Part shown: positions 53,801 to 61,836 of the stretch, piece by piece
Layout of the letters: each line of letters begins with the position of its first letter
How positions within the stretch are numbered: position 1 is the first letter of the stretch
Origin: Sphingobacteriales bacterium 44-15
GTDB taxonomy: Bacteria > Bacteroidota > Bacteroidia > Chitinophagales > Chitinophagaceae
Assembly (NCBI GenBank): GCA_001899685.1
Contig: MKWG01000046.1
Coordinates: forward strand, 234,306-298,305
Length of the DNA stretch: 64,000 bases
Reading direction: 5' to 3'
The notes under the pieces: model-generated
Databases searched by the model: none
The model's input: only the letters and a program-made list of their open reading frames with translations
Told to the model about the DNA's origin: nothing
Translations under genes and position numbers: made by a program

Positions 53801-56542
53801 CCCACGGGCTGGCTACCTTCATCGCTTACGGGCACGCTGTCCAACTTACGCAAACGGGTAGCAGCCACGGTATTATTATCCAGCGGCTCAAACCCTGCCG
53901 GCAACCGTCAGGCAGCCACGTATTACAGCTATGATATCAGCGGCAATGTAAAGGTGCTGACGCAGGAGAATACAGCTTTAAAGACCCGTGAAGCCTCATA
54001 TGTAACCGGCAGCACAGGGTTGAAGCAGGTTAAATATGAGTATGACCTTGTGAGCGGTAAGGTGAACAAGGTATTGTACCAGGATGGTAAGTGGGATCAG
54101 TTTTACTATCAATACATTTACGATGCAGATAACCGTGTGACGCAGGTGCTCAGCAGCCGCACCAATGAGAGCAGTACGAGTTTGTGGGTGACAGAGGCTA
54201 AGTATCGTTACTACCTGCATGGTCCGCTGGCGAGGATGGAGATCGGGAAGAACAATGTGCAGGGGATGGACTATGCCTATACGCTGCAGGGGTGGCTGAA
54301 GGGGGTGAACGGTCAGTTTTTGGATGTAGACAGGGATATGAGCAATGATGGTAAAAAAGACCCCAATAATCCGTTTGCCAATCATGCCAGGGATGTGCTT
54401 GGCTTCATGCTGGGGTATTATGATAATGACTATGAGCCCATAGCCGGTCATACGAATGCTCCTGCGTTCAAGCTGCAGTTTGTCTCTCCCACTTATGATG
54501 AAGACGGTATTGTTCGCAGCTCTGTACCCGGTCGGAGATTGTTTAACGGGAATATAAGCAATAGTACGTATGCAATAGCGCAGGTAGAAGGAGGGATTAC
54601 AAGAGGGAAAATATACAGGTACGACCAGCTAAACCGATTGGTAGGAGCAGGATTTTCCCCCACTGTGCTAACCCTGTCCAGCACCTCATGGGTAAGCAAC
54701 GGAGCATATGCCGGGGTGCATGCTGAAACTTACGGTTACGATGCCAACGGGAACCTTACCAGGATATTCCGCACTCCGCTCCCCATTGCTACCGCTATGG
54801 ACAGAGCAATCCTTAAATATAATCTTGACGGGAGCGGTGAGCTTATCAACAACCGGCTGAATTATGTGACGGATCAGGCGCCTGCGGGTAATTATCCAAA
54901 TGATATAGACGACCAGTTGCCGGGTAATTATACCTATGACAAGACCGGCAATCTTATAGGCGATGTATCTGAGAGCATAACCCGGATCAACTGGACGGTA
55001 TACGGCAAGATAGGGAGCATTACCAAAAGCGGCAACACCATGAGCTACGGGTATGATGCAGGCGGCAACCGTATAACCAAAAAAACAAGCTCCACCAGGG
55101 AAGATTACTATGTGAGAGATGCCCAGGGGAATGCATTAGCTTTGTATAGCTACGACAACAGTTCTTTTACATGGGCGGAGCAGGATCTTTACGGCAGCAG
55201 TCGTTTGGGCATGGTAACACCGGGGCTGACCATACAGAGCAGTGCACCACTGGCTAATGCGAATTACAATCCCACGGGCGACCCCATAACGAACGGCACA
55301 GAAGGCAAACGCATTTACGAGCTGACGAACCATTTAGGCAATGTGATGGTAACGATCAGCGATCGTAAGACAGGAGTGGATGAGAACGGCGATGCTGTAA
55401 TAGATTATTACAAAGCGGAGGTATTAACCGCCCAGGATTATTATGCCTTTGGGATGATGATGCCCGGAAGGACGTATTCTAATGCAGGAGCGAAGTATAA
55501 GTATGGGTTTAATGGTAAGGAGAATGACAATGAAGTGAAGGGCGATGGGAATAGTATAGATTTTGGAGATAGAATATATGATCCACGTTTAGGAAGGTGG
55601 TTTAGTATTGATCAGAAGATAAACAAATATCCAAATTTAAGCCCCTATAACTTTTCCGCTAATAATCCAATTGTAAATGCAGATATTGATGGTAGAGATT
55701 ATATTTTAAAAATATTTTATGATAAGGATGGTAATGGACAAATCCAAATCGTATATAATATGTATACTGTTTCCGATGATAATAAAAATGAGTTTGAAAA
55801 TGCAATGGGGCTATGGAAAGCCTTAAATGGAACTAAGGTTAAACTTAATGACGAGATTTTTACAGTGTCTTTTATAAGTAATACAACTCAGAAGTCTAAT
55901 TTGGAAGAAGCTATGAAAGCTTCTGCAAATGATGAGTATTCAAATGTTTATGCAGGTAACATAAGCGAAAAGGGGATTGCAGATGATCAGACTATAATTA
56001 ATGCAAATTATAAATTGAAAAGTGATAAATCTGGCGCGGAAATACCTCCAATTGAATTAGGTCCAGTTGCTGTGTCAAATGGTTGGAGAAATTACTTTTG
56101 GTATAAGAAGATTACACTAAATACAATCTTAACTAAAGATGTCGCAAAGGCTATTAATCAAAAAGCAAATACTAAAACAGAGGTTATTTTAGGTAACAGC
56201 CCTAAAATTATAGCTCATGAAATTGGACACACACTACGTTTGGAACATAATGAAAATTATACTGATGGAGCTACAGTATTAGACAAGAATGGTAACCCAA
56301 TAAGAGTATCAAGTTTTGATAAAAATGGCGTAATGGCTAAAGATGGTAAGAATGCACCTACAATCACCGATTTATTAAATGTACTAATAGAAGGACTTAC
56401 TTTTAAAAATGATATTGGCGGGAGACGTAAATTGGAGATAAGCGATGAGACAAGAAAAAAAATATTTCCCGATTGGGATGGAAAACCAACTTCTCCAAAG
56501 CCAAATATGAAAGAGGTAAAAGTTACTCTTACAAATAATTAA
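47846..56542 (+). CDS. Rhs/YD-repeat polymorphic toxin with metzincin-like C-terminal tip
   Basis: 2898 residues from the ATG at 47846, chosen because it has a GAGGCGGG Shine-Dalgarno-like run and leads straight into a signal peptide; an in-frame ATG at 47792 adds 18 residues. Layout: beta-rich N-terminus, Cys-rich region (about 600-1500), LamG-like domain (about 1675-1800), YD repeats (from about 1875) and an Rhs core ending YDPRLGRWFSIDQ. A tip of about 285 residues follows, containing HEIGHTLRLEH (2791-2801), a metzincin zinc site, with a possible Met-turn in NGVMAKDG. The tip is much more AT-rich than the core, as expected for an acquired module. It is probably delivered against neighbouring cells. 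Confidence 0.9.
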   Translation: MKYLPPVIFLLLCFLHTVNLYGADESYIQSISGKIKKGDSCMVVDDKFEHLSLVDWNQINNLSVDNIISFELRRDTAIQFYNRSFTCTLNVTIKYFSSRDQQHPTEIKDVNLVVKYDTASGSYYPVDASYRFKNAYRVTVVVNSITSKELGKKIPDIFRIRNQIFVKRKYPFVQDGGGKLRLQVQEQEPQSQPAGRSGSMMRVAAALDPADQKLDITWDPADFPGAEEYDLEWTYIDGQGYEGGRIKDNYGGTAGPYTIPGNYLEEWMRFNSTRVTVSSPSYSINLPYTEGYILVRIRKVSYQANTGLRLTDAWVYEDDNDNTACIYIDHHNKALNWQYTGSFAEEGKRKEVITYFDATMRSREMVTISNTEDKAIVAETVYDIMGRATMNILPAPIDDNKLQFYSAINKNSTGNAYSHDDIDLPDDQHCNIVAHEMSNLSGASRYYSSNNPFINNQSYYFTKYVADAGGYPFSVTEYTADNTGRIRRQGGVGPTFQTGSGQETRYYYSKPMQKELDRLFGMEAGNASHYLKNMVMDPNRQISVSYIDANGKTVATALAGIAPGNVDQLSSATATGARTTINQPLVKTADFRADAGVLLKQSAATFTAVVTGNFTVHYSVSPESLLTTPTASAAFCSNCYYDITVDVKDDCGNLVATKSSTPFTGNDITCHENPVTVTDDLSFSVLKIGEYTVTYTLKLSEDQIKYQVDQYVANNTDLRTLQLFLHDELLAADLQSCYSECSTCEAKLGTLSDFTSKMNALLLQLKNEKYEGLTFDPASPEITGWISSTYTTLYNNCAAMASTCQPVMSPCDIKLEQMKADVRPGGQYALFDEDTYGIPASETNVSILSYNKGVAQSYKSDAQITNYEFTDEDGVVRHIKDGDVTVAEFFKAYIQHPEWADDFVKRHTEYCSYQWCSGTASSSYMFDAKLKEQVTTGEQAQSLGYFSRSNYKALLDANKDPFFATGGAGASYKSSMQNDLLNASSVLQILIKDSYGTVQPVKNILPLIDWLLYCKPVDENATQTDWVNSWNSCSVSSGCRSLTREWEMYRNYYLQLKSKYVQLAKEAALPNCKNCFIGGASLLSGSCSLGACPDRSEFAIDPDYVYDNGAFDNLYDGYIIHKTGANETPVTRPVKIMIRRYTKLKRFTSAWDHICYESDNSSWIEFQPGESRKYVGQFYIYPHVELCQEAVEEQASSVYSSHKVSVLEILNNASQCTPLPSSPSCTSDPLYAAYQSKQKVFNEYAGEVLALNCAIANGAPVTETQSVDALRAQAIIDLDALKQSWKDKLNAVLEEENILDEANGVTPKRFAGIEPADIITLSDHLYEIAKKNIEIADVYNIRPASTLPTGVTSSHGHNDFTDAFSAVIGSTLMSKGFGPDLLEQPYPYDRAPYQLNVPVGDIVNTPVCSALTALRPTGYTDEQFHNWLQQELKEDYKLSLAELQDLVSRCASGCRVLDKPLLLPVAFMTTPSGDAPHSYEGCSVVSGLVTDFGTVYPDVAADTRLYRVLLTNYLNKRLGYALSYDEYADFTTGCAGTPTARLYNKPASPLLLPDDFACTADIISSVFDRAGQNYEKYIEEIKRNFRNAYISKCLSNQAGANLEGELYEYHYTLYYYDQAGNLVKTIAPEGVVLLQGNDLDNVDIYRNRDNTCDGTGLPQTEDQQAAFTALSGSLQNNTAKALELWLYSNGGTTRQFRIVTPDHKYMCQAALQSGKLWIELYTLNKINSQQIMITATNHVVADVSAITLKDWSHLVIQSSSGIASGALSVYFDGQLLTNLALSGFPLTWSISYSGSNYVLPAVDVAAFRHMRVYNRVITLPEITANMHSECFMPEGNLAVTTNPLLLWYRFNIPSGGGGESNPEGEPPFLVPQHRMATTYYYNSLNKVVKQSSPDGGTSEFWYDRLGRLAISQNEEQKSPAVADGENPAGRFSYTNYDELGRIKEVGEKLNAGSVTESNARTPSWLSTWLASGSNRQVTLTYYDDEPTGWLPSSLTGTLSNLRKRVAATVLLSSGSNPAGNRQAATYYSYDISGNVKVLTQENTALKTREASYVTGSTGLKQVKYEYDLVSGKVNKVLYQDGKWDQFYYQYIYDADNRVTQVLSSRTNESSTSLWVTEAKYRYYLHGPLARMEIGKNNVQGMDYAYTLQGWLKGVNGQFLDVDRDMSNDGKKDPNNPFANHARDVLGFMLGYYDNDYEPIAGHTNAPAFKLQFVSPTYDEDGIVRSSVPGRRLFNGNISNSTYAIAQVEGGITRGKIYRYDQLNRLVGAGFSPTVLTLSSTSWVSNGAYAGVHAETYGYDANGNLTRIFRTPLPIATAMDRAILKYNLDGSGELINNRLNYVTDQAPAGNYPNDIDDQLPGNYTYDKTGNLIGDVSESITRINWTVYGKIGSITKSGNTMSYGYDAGGNRITKKTSSTREDYYVRDAQGNALALYSYDNSSFTWAEQDLYGSSRLGMVTPGLTIQSSAPLANANYNPTGDPITNGTEGKRIYELTNHLGNVMVTISDRKTGVDENGDAVIDYYKAEVLTAQDYYAFGMMMPGRTYSNAGAKYKYGFNGKENDNEVKGDGNSIDFGDRIYDPRLGRWFSIDQKINKYPNLSPYNFSANNPIVNADIDGRDYILKIFYDKDGNGQIQIVYNMYTVSDDNKNEFENAMGLWKALNGTKVKLNDEIFTVSFISNTTQKSNLEEAMKASANDEYSNVYAGNISEKGIADDQTIINANYKLKSDKSGAEIPPIELGPVAVSNGWRNYFWYKKITLNTILTKDVAKAINQKANTKTEVILGNSPKIIAHEIGHTLRLEHNENYTDGATVLDKNGNPIRVSSFDKNGVMAKDGKNAPTITDLLNVLIEGLTFKNDIGGRRKLEISDETRKKIFPDWDGKPTSPKPNMKEVKVTLTNN
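54885..55553 (+). repeat. Rhs-core DNA repeat, copy R1 (inside the full-length toxin gene)
   Basis: About 670 bp that recurs at very high identity at 59635 (offset 4750) and, from about 0.07 kb further in, at 61840. It codes the stretch from NYTYDKTGNLIGDVSE to KYKYGFNGKENDNEVKGDGN. Identity to the others stops abruptly at 55553, where the toxin-specific DNA begins, although the protein remains alignable a little further. Confidence 0.9.
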
Positions 56543-56546
56543 CTAT

Positions 56547-57305
56547 ATGATAAAATTAATTTTTATATTTTGTTTATTAATGCCGTTGTTAGCTTTTAAT
56601 CAGGCTTCATATGAAAAAATAGATAGGTATTTCCTCCTAGATATTCAAACACCTCAAGGGAGAAATCAAATTGACTTTCTTAGAATAGCTTTAGTTCCTC
56701 TAAAATCCAATACAGATAAAAGTTTTTTTATCAAGAAATTGAGGAAAATGCGACGTCTAAATTTTAATGTGCTTAATAACTTTTTCAAGGTCTATAATTT
56801 CTTGCCGGTTTATCACGATTCATATTTACAATATTCTAAAGATACATCTGACTATGATAGCTACTTTTTTAAAGATACTTCAAGCGCATCGCGTTTCTTC
56901 CAGCAATATTTAGTTCATTTAATAAGCAGCTCTGTTGATAATTATATTAATGAGGCTGTTGTTTTAAGAACTGATAATGTTCTAGTAAAATTATTTGAAG
57001 TCAAGGGAAGTATTTGGATTGTAAATTTTGATACTGGAATTAATCTCTTGTCTGTAAACAGGAAAGTAAAAGAAAATTATGTGGCCAGTAATAGTGAGTT
57101 GGTGAAATCTGATACAATGGTGAAAAATGAAAGGTTTATTTTGAATGACGTTTTTTTGTCTTGTAGAAAGGAGTTTGTACTTCCTGGAGGGGAGTTTTCA
57201 ATTGAAAACATTAATTATAGTGAAAAGGAAAAAAATTCTTTTATGGCTGATGACTGTATTTTATTAAAAAGATCTGTTTTGATAAAGGAGTTAAGTAAAA
57301 GATAG
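56547..57305 (+). CDS. Secreted immunity-protein candidate for the metzincin-type toxin
   Basis: Not recognised as a family. 252 residues with a signal peptide (about 1-19, FIFCLLMPLLAFNQA). The mature part is Lys/Asn/Phe-rich and AT-rich at the DNA level, like the toxin tip. It starts 4 bp after the Rhs stop, the standard place for an immunity gene. A periplasmic location fits a toxin that attacks envelope proteins. The assignment rests on position and is not supported by family similarity. Confidence 0.7.
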   Translation: MIKLIFIFCLLMPLLAFNQASYEKIDRYFLLDIQTPQGRNQIDFLRIALVPLKSNTDKSFFIKKLRKMRRLNFNVLNNFFKVYNFLPVYHDSYLQYSKDTSDYDSYFFKDTSSASRFFQQYLVHLISSSVDNYINEAVVLRTDNVLVKLFEVKGSIWIVNFDTGINLLSVNRKVKENYVASNSELVKSDTMVKNERFILNDVFLSCRKEFVLPGGEFSIENINYSEKEKNSFMADDCILLKRSVLIKELSKR

Positions 57306-57312
57306 ATTGAAC

Positions 57313-57935
57313 ATGCATATATATCTACTGTTTGTTTTTGGAAAGTCTATTGTTTGGACAATCATATCCTGCAACTACAGTTGATGAAAACGGATTTTTT
57401 TCAGGAGAAAAAGGGATCACATCCTTCTTTCCATCTAAAGATGAAATGGAAAAGGCTCAAGCCAAAGACAGTGATTTACGTGAAATAAATCTTAATGATG
57501 TTCAAAAAAGCTTTGACAATAAAAAATCGGTGGTAGCAATAGGCATCTCCAATGTTATGCTAGAGAAACTTCTAACTGATATAGCTGGTGTCTTTTTTGG
57601 TGAAAACCCTTGGGATACACAAAGCTTTAATAATTCTTTGTTAGATGCTTCTTTTGATTTAATTCATGAATTTTTAGCTCATGCTGCAGAAAATGTTAAG
57701 ACAAACAAAAATGAAGGAAATACCTTCGAAGATCATAAAAAATTTTAAGGTGAATATTCTACTTATTCACCTCCTGTATGGGAAGCTTTTTGAAAAAGAG
57801 TATCAGAAAACAATTGCCGGAAAAGCGGCAAATCAAATTAGGGAGAAAATACAAAAAATTATCGATGAGAAACTGAAAATACAATCAGAACATCCTGGTA
57901 GCAATAGTGGAAGTCAATCTCAAAATATGAAATGA
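57313..57935 (+). pseudogene. Broken secreted gene (frameshifted) in the toxin island
   Basis: An ATG at 57313 opens a signal-peptide-like start (MHIYLLFVF) that is out of frame with the following 138-codon reading frame (LESLLFGQSYPATT onward, 57332-57748), which has no ATG of its own. That frame stops at 57748, but the frame after an A6 run at 57737-57742 continues with EKEYQKTIAGKAANQIREK to 57935. Two small slips in T and A runs would join the parts. It is either a decayed immunity or toxin-linked gene, or two homopolymer sequencing errors in an intact one. Family unknown. Confidence 0.55.
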
Positions 57936-58597
57936 AGATGAGGTTATTATTTTTATATTTAATTATACATATTTCTTTTATAAATGTATCTTGTACGGGA
58001 AGGTGCCCCTCTTTTTTCCAAAATTCTGGCGGAGCATATGATAGTTTAGCCCATTATATCTTTACAGTTACCCCTCAAAAAGACAGCAAAGGCCAGTGTC
58101 TATATAAGCACTCTTTTAAATCATGGAGAGGCATCAAAGATTCGATTGGTAATTTTATTCCATCATTTGAATTAAAAGGGCAAGTAATTAATACTAGCAA
58201 AGCAATATATATTATTCCCGAAGGAACCAGTGATACAATTACATACTTTGATTTTTCCTTAGATATTAAGGAATCAAGAGCAATTGTATTTAGAATGTTA
58301 CCAACTAACAATTCCGATCATAATTTTCTATTCCAAAAGAAGTATTTATTATCGTTGGATACCACTTTTAAATCTAGGGAACTAAATGAAAAAATTTATA
58401 AGTTTCGATTTAATCATTTTGGATTTCAAATGATGAATGATGATTTAGTGTTCTTTGTTAGTAAAGAAAGTGGTGTTTTAGGAATTTATGCATCGGTGTT
58501 CGATTTAAATATAGAATGTGAATTGAGCCATGTTGGTAAAATTAATTTTTACGAATTACATCAAACTTTGAACTCGAATTGTGGAAATATTCAATAG
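57932..58597 (+). CDS. Lipoprotein, immunity-like, in the toxin island
   Basis: Not recognised. 221 residues with a lipobox NVSCTG (Cys about 21). The mature part is soluble and contains a CPSFFQNSGG start and a paired Cys late in the protein. The ATG overlaps the stop codon of the broken gene before it (ATGA), so the two were one operon. Its AT-rich composition matches the other tip and immunity genes. It could be the immunity protein of a toxin tip that has since been lost; that is inference from position only. Confidence 0.65.
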   Translation: MKMRLLFLYLIIHISFINVSCTGRCPSFFQNSGGAYDSLAHYIFTVTPQKDSKGQCLYKHSFKSWRGIKDSIGNFIPSFELKGQVINTSKAIYIIPEGTSDTITYFDFSLDIKESRAIVFRMLPTNNSDHNFLFQKKYLLSLDTTFKSRELNEKIYKFRFNHFGFQMMNDDLVFFVSKESGVLGIYASVFDLNIECELSHVGKINFYELHQTLNSNCGNIQ

Positions 58598-59029
58598 GAT
58601 CAATCAAATGTTATGAGAACAAACTCGTCTTTTGCGATGGTAGTTATTTTCTATTAGCACAACTTCCTGTTAGCATTTTAATCGTTTGTGTTCCAGCAGC
58701 ATTTCCGTTATTGGATGAAAGTGATACGTGTGACGAGAATGTAAGACAAATAGAGAACAGCTTTTTTCGTTCAGTTAAAGTTTAGAATTAACGAACGTAT
58801 TAATGAAAATGAACAAAAACGATACAGGATTTTATCACTACCATATAAACTCTAAATCAGAGATACGGTATTACAGGATGACAGCCATATAACAAATATT
58901 GTTCGTCAATCAAACTTATGCCCGAATGTATATAGGATTATCTTAAAGGTGATTCTGAGCCACATATTAAAAGGCAATATTGGTATTCATTAAAAATAAT
59001 TCATAAACCACATTTAAACCCCGGACAAA
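58598..59029 (+). other. Non-coding gap in the toxin island
   Basis: About 430 bp without a convincing gene. A short plus-strand frame (58579-58785) has no recognisable features. The sequence is AT-rich and shows no strong hairpin. It may be the decayed remainder of an earlier tip/immunity module. Confidence 0.4.
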
Positions 59030-59608
59030 ATGAAAAAGCAAATTTTATCAGCAGCGTTTTTGTTGTTCGCATCAGCAGCTTTTACACAGATTGAGGTAAA
59101 CCCTGGCTACGTAATTATGGGAGGAGTTCCAGCTCAAACCAATTACTATTTAACTGCTTTTGGGGGGCTTTACCTAAAGAATGCTACTAACTCCAATTTC
59201 TTTCAGTTTGATATATGGAACGGGAGAATAGCCACTACCGGCAACTGGTGTGTTTTCTACAATTCTCAAACAAGCACGTTTAACGACCTCGCTGTTGGCA
59301 CTGTATATAATTACTCCGATGAGCGGGCCAAAACAAATATCGTCCCCATAAAATACGGACTGTCATCCCTTAGTAAATTAAAGCCTGTGAACTACCAGCT
59401 TCTTAAAGACCCCTCCGGCAGGGCTAACCACCTGGAGCTTGGTCTGCTTGCACAGGATGTGGAAGTGGTGATGCCGGAGCTGGTGAGGACTGATGATGAG
59501 GGTAAAAAATTATTGAACTATGTAGGGCTTATACCAGTTCTGATACAAGCGGTACAGGACCTGCAGCAGGAAGTTGACGAACTGAAAGCTGCGGCAGCTA
59601 AAAAATAA
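59030..59608 (+). CDS. Tail-fibre-type protein with S74 intramolecular chaperone domain
   Basis: 192 residues with a signal peptide (about 1-19, ending SAAFTQ). The C-terminal half is a peptidase S74 chaperone domain: YSDERAKTNI (the SDxRxKxNI cleavage motif, about 101-110), then LSKLKPVNYQLLKDPSG, the second conserved block GLLAQDVEVVMPELV, and a terminal coiled coil (AVQDLQQEVDELKAA). In phage tail spikes this domain drives trimerisation and then cuts itself off. Here a signal peptide points to the surface. Only 26 bp separate it from the first orphan Rhs cassette. Confidence 0.85.
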   Translation: MKKQILSAAFLLFASAAFTQIEVNPGYVIMGGVPAQTNYYLTAFGGLYLKNATNSNFFQFDIWNGRIATTGNWCVFYNSQTSTFNDLAVGTVYNYSDERAKTNIVPIKYGLSSLSKLKPVNYQLLKDPSGRANHLELGLLAQDVEVVMPELVRTDDEGKKLLNYVGLIPVLIQAVQDLQQEVDELKAAAAKK

Positions 59609-59634
59609 AGCGTGGCGCTGGCTGAAAGGGTGAA

Positions 59635-60386
59635 CGGGTAATTATCCTAATGATATAGACGGCCAGTTGCCGGGTAATTATACTTATGACAAGACCGGCA
59701 ATCTTATAGGCGATGTATCTGAGAGCATAACCCGGATCAACTGGACGGTATACGGTAAGATAGGGAGCATTACCAAAAGCGGCAACACGATGAGCTACGG
59801 GTATGATGCAGGCGGCAACCGTATAACCAAAAAAACAAGCTCCACCAGGGAAGATTACTATGTGAGAGATGCCCAGAGCCTGTCCCGCCAACGGCGGGAG
59901 GAATGCATTAGCTTTGTATAGCTACGACAACAGTTCTTTTACATGGGCGGAGCAGGATCTTTATGGCAGCAGTCGTTTGGGCATGGTAACACCGGGGCTG
60001 ACGATACAGAGCAGCGCACCATTAGCTAATGCGAATTACAACTCCACGGGTGACCCTATAACGAACGGTACGGAAGGCAAACGCATTTACGAGCTGACGA
60101 ACCATTTAGGCAATGTGATGGTAACGATCAGCGACCGTAAGACAGGAGTGGATGAGGACAGCGATGGGGTGATAGATTATTACAAGGCGGAGGTATTAAC
60201 CGCCCAGGATTATTATGCTTATGGAATGCTGATGCCCGGAAGAACATACTCTAATGCAGGGGCGAAGTATAAGTATGGGTTTAATGGTAAGGAGAATGAC
60301 AATGAAGTAAAGGGTGACGGAAATCAGCAGGACTATGGCATGAGGATTTATGATCCGAGGCTGGGGAGGTTTTTGAGTGTGGATCC
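59635..60386 (+). repeat. Rhs-core DNA repeat, copy R2 (orphan, frameshifted)
   Basis: Near-identical to 54885-55553 from its first base, with no start codon at the upstream end; identity to R3 continues to the GTGGATCC shared just before the tips. It reads in frame until 59877. There a 23-nt sequence, AGCCTGTCCCGCCAACGGCG plus GGA, replaces one G of R1, giving a net +22 and breaking the frame. The second part is in the frame of the 59869-61233 gene. Confidence 0.88.
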
Positions 60387-61233
60387 CATTGCATCTAAAT
60401 ACCCAATGCTTACCCCTTACCAATTTGCATCTAATAGGCCAATTGATGGTATTGATTTAGACGGATTTGAGTTTATGAAAATGTTTGGTATGCAAAATCT
60501 GCTGCCTCCACTGGGGTTGTCTACGACTTATGAAAATATTCACAACGTCGCAGAAGCCCAACGAGCTGACCCTAATGCAGGGATTATGAAGATTGCCTTG
60601 AAATCGTCTTGGAAAACTGCAAGCTCAAAAATTCATATAGGGCTGGACGTTGTTGGATTAATTCCTGCAGTTGGTGAGATACCCGATGCTATTAATGGTG
60701 GCATATATCTTTTAGAGAGTGACTATTCAAATGCGGCATTTAGTTTTGCGGCAACAATTCCATTTGCAGGCTGGGCAGCAACAAGCGGTAAATGGGCAAA
60801 AAATGCACTTAAACTATCCGATAATGCTTTTCACTCTGCTGCTGGATTAGTATTTAAACAAGGAAGTAAAGAAGGAAACAGATTATCTCACGTTCTTAGT
60901 CATTTAGTAAATAATACGAAAAAAGCAAATCATGGAGTTTTTGACGCAACTGAAGAAGGTTTAGTTAGTCTTTTAGATGATGCATATTCAAAAATTAAGG
61001 GCACAAAATGGAATAATAAACTTGTAGTTGGTGAATCTGAAACTGTTGGGGGAATTACACGTAGCTTAAGAAAAGAGGCAAATGGAGTTATATCTGAGAA
61101 CTTTGCTGTTGATGCAGGAAAAAGAATAGGGACAGAAGGAGGCCGGAAGGGTACCGGAGAAGCGTTAAATAAACTACAAATTTCATTAGAGCAAGGAACT
61201 TCTAACGTAATCACTGCATTTCCCACAAAATAA
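59869..61233 (+). CDS. Orphan Rhs C-terminal cassette with RNase-like toxin tip
   Basis: 454 codons. The first ATG lies in the palindromic insertion, so the true upstream part (59635-59876) is in another frame and the product may not be made. It codes the Rhs core to YDPRLGRFLSVDP, a hydrophobic pre-toxin stretch (VVGLIPAVGEIPDAINGG), and a tip of about 130 residues. The tip has HVLSHLVNN and a terminal GTSNVITAFPTK, features I associate with BECR-type RNase tips such as polymorphic toxin type 35; this is tentative. It probably serves as a silent donor that recombination could move onto the main gene. Its immunity candidate follows at 61236. Confidence 0.75.
   Translation: MPRACPANGGRNALALYSYDNSSFTWAEQDLYGSSRLGMVTPGLTIQSSAPLANANYNSTGDPITNGTEGKRIYELTNHLGNVMVTISDRKTGVDEDSDGVIDYYKAEVLTAQDYYAYGMLMPGRTYSNAGAKYKYGFNGKENDNEVKGDGNQQDYGMRIYDPRLGRFLSVDPIASKYPMLTPYQFASNRPIDGIDLDGFEFMKMFGMQNLLPPLGLSTTYENIHNVAEAQRADPNAGIMKIALKSSWKTASSKIHIGLDVVGLIPAVGEIPDAINGGIYLLESDYSNAAFSFAATIPFAGWAATSGKWAKNALKLSDNAFHSAAGLVFKQGSKEGNRLSHVLSHLVNNTKKANHGVFDATEEGLVSLLDDAYSKIKGTKWNNKLVVGESETVGGITRSLRKEANGVISENFAVDAGKRIGTEGGRKGTGEALNKLQISLEQGTSNVITAFPTK
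59877..59899. repeat. Palindromic mini-insertion in orphan core R2
   Basis: CCCGCC-AA-CGGCGGG inside a 23-nt block, absent from the intact core at the same codon (about 55127). It shifts the reading frame by one. The same block, one G shorter, is at 62011-62032. Confidence 0.8.
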
Positions 61234-61235
61234 TT

Positions 61236-61706
61236 ATGGCAAAGAAAATTCAATTTAGCATTAATCTTCATGAGAAGAAAAATCTTCATGAAGATTTGAA
61301 AATGAAAATCCCTTCCTTAAAACTGGAGTTTATTTTCGATACTTATTATTTAACATTAGGGCTCACTATAGAAAATGTAAAGCACTTAACCTCAATAATT
61401 AGTAATTATTTGGAAAATTGTAAAAATTCAATTTTAAATTTATCTAAAGGGGAAATTATCTATTTACCTATTGATTTTTCAGATCAATATTATGGTGCAT
61501 ATAGAGTGATACGTCTTGATAAGGATGTCTTTAGTTTTGATTTTGGGACTATCGAAAAAACAGAAAAAGTCGCATATGATGGATTTACTCAATTGCAATT
61601 AGAAGGTGCAGAATTTGATATTGATTTTCAACTAACACTGACGAAAATTGATGTTATCGATAGCTTTCAACTTTCTTCGCTCAATCAGTCGCAAGGTTGG
61701 AAATAA
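61236..61706 (+). CDS. Cytosolic immunity-protein candidate for the RNase-like tip
   Basis: Not recognised. 156 residues, no signal peptide, acidic and Leu/Ile/Phe-rich (INLHEKKNLHEDLKMKIPSL; YRVIRLDKDVFSFDFGTIEK). It starts 2 bp after the toxin stop, the typical distance for an immunity gene. The absence of an export signal fits a toxin acting on RNA in the cytoplasm, unlike the secreted immunity candidates next to the other two tips. The function is inferred from position. Confidence 0.72.
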   Translation: MAKKIQFSINLHEKKNLHEDLKMKIPSLKLEFIFDTYYLTLGLTIENVKHLTSIISNYLENCKNSILNLSKGEIIYLPIDFSDQYYGAYRVIRLDKDVFSFDFGTIEKTEKVAYDGFTQLQLEGAEFDIDFQLTLTKIDVIDSFQLSSLNQSQGWK

Positions 61707-61836
61707 TCATGAACTGGTGCAAGCGCCCAGCTTATATATGAATGGAGTAAACGAAAGTAAGAATGTGTGTAAAACTAAATATGTAGATCAGTATAAAGAA
61801 TAAAAGGAGTTCTTTGATATACAGAAAACGAGAAAC

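Noticed and set aside
58579..58785. 68-codon plus-strand frame after the lipoprotein
   Set aside because: It overlaps the end of the previous gene, has no signal, motif or plausible start context, and looks like chance in AT-rich DNA.
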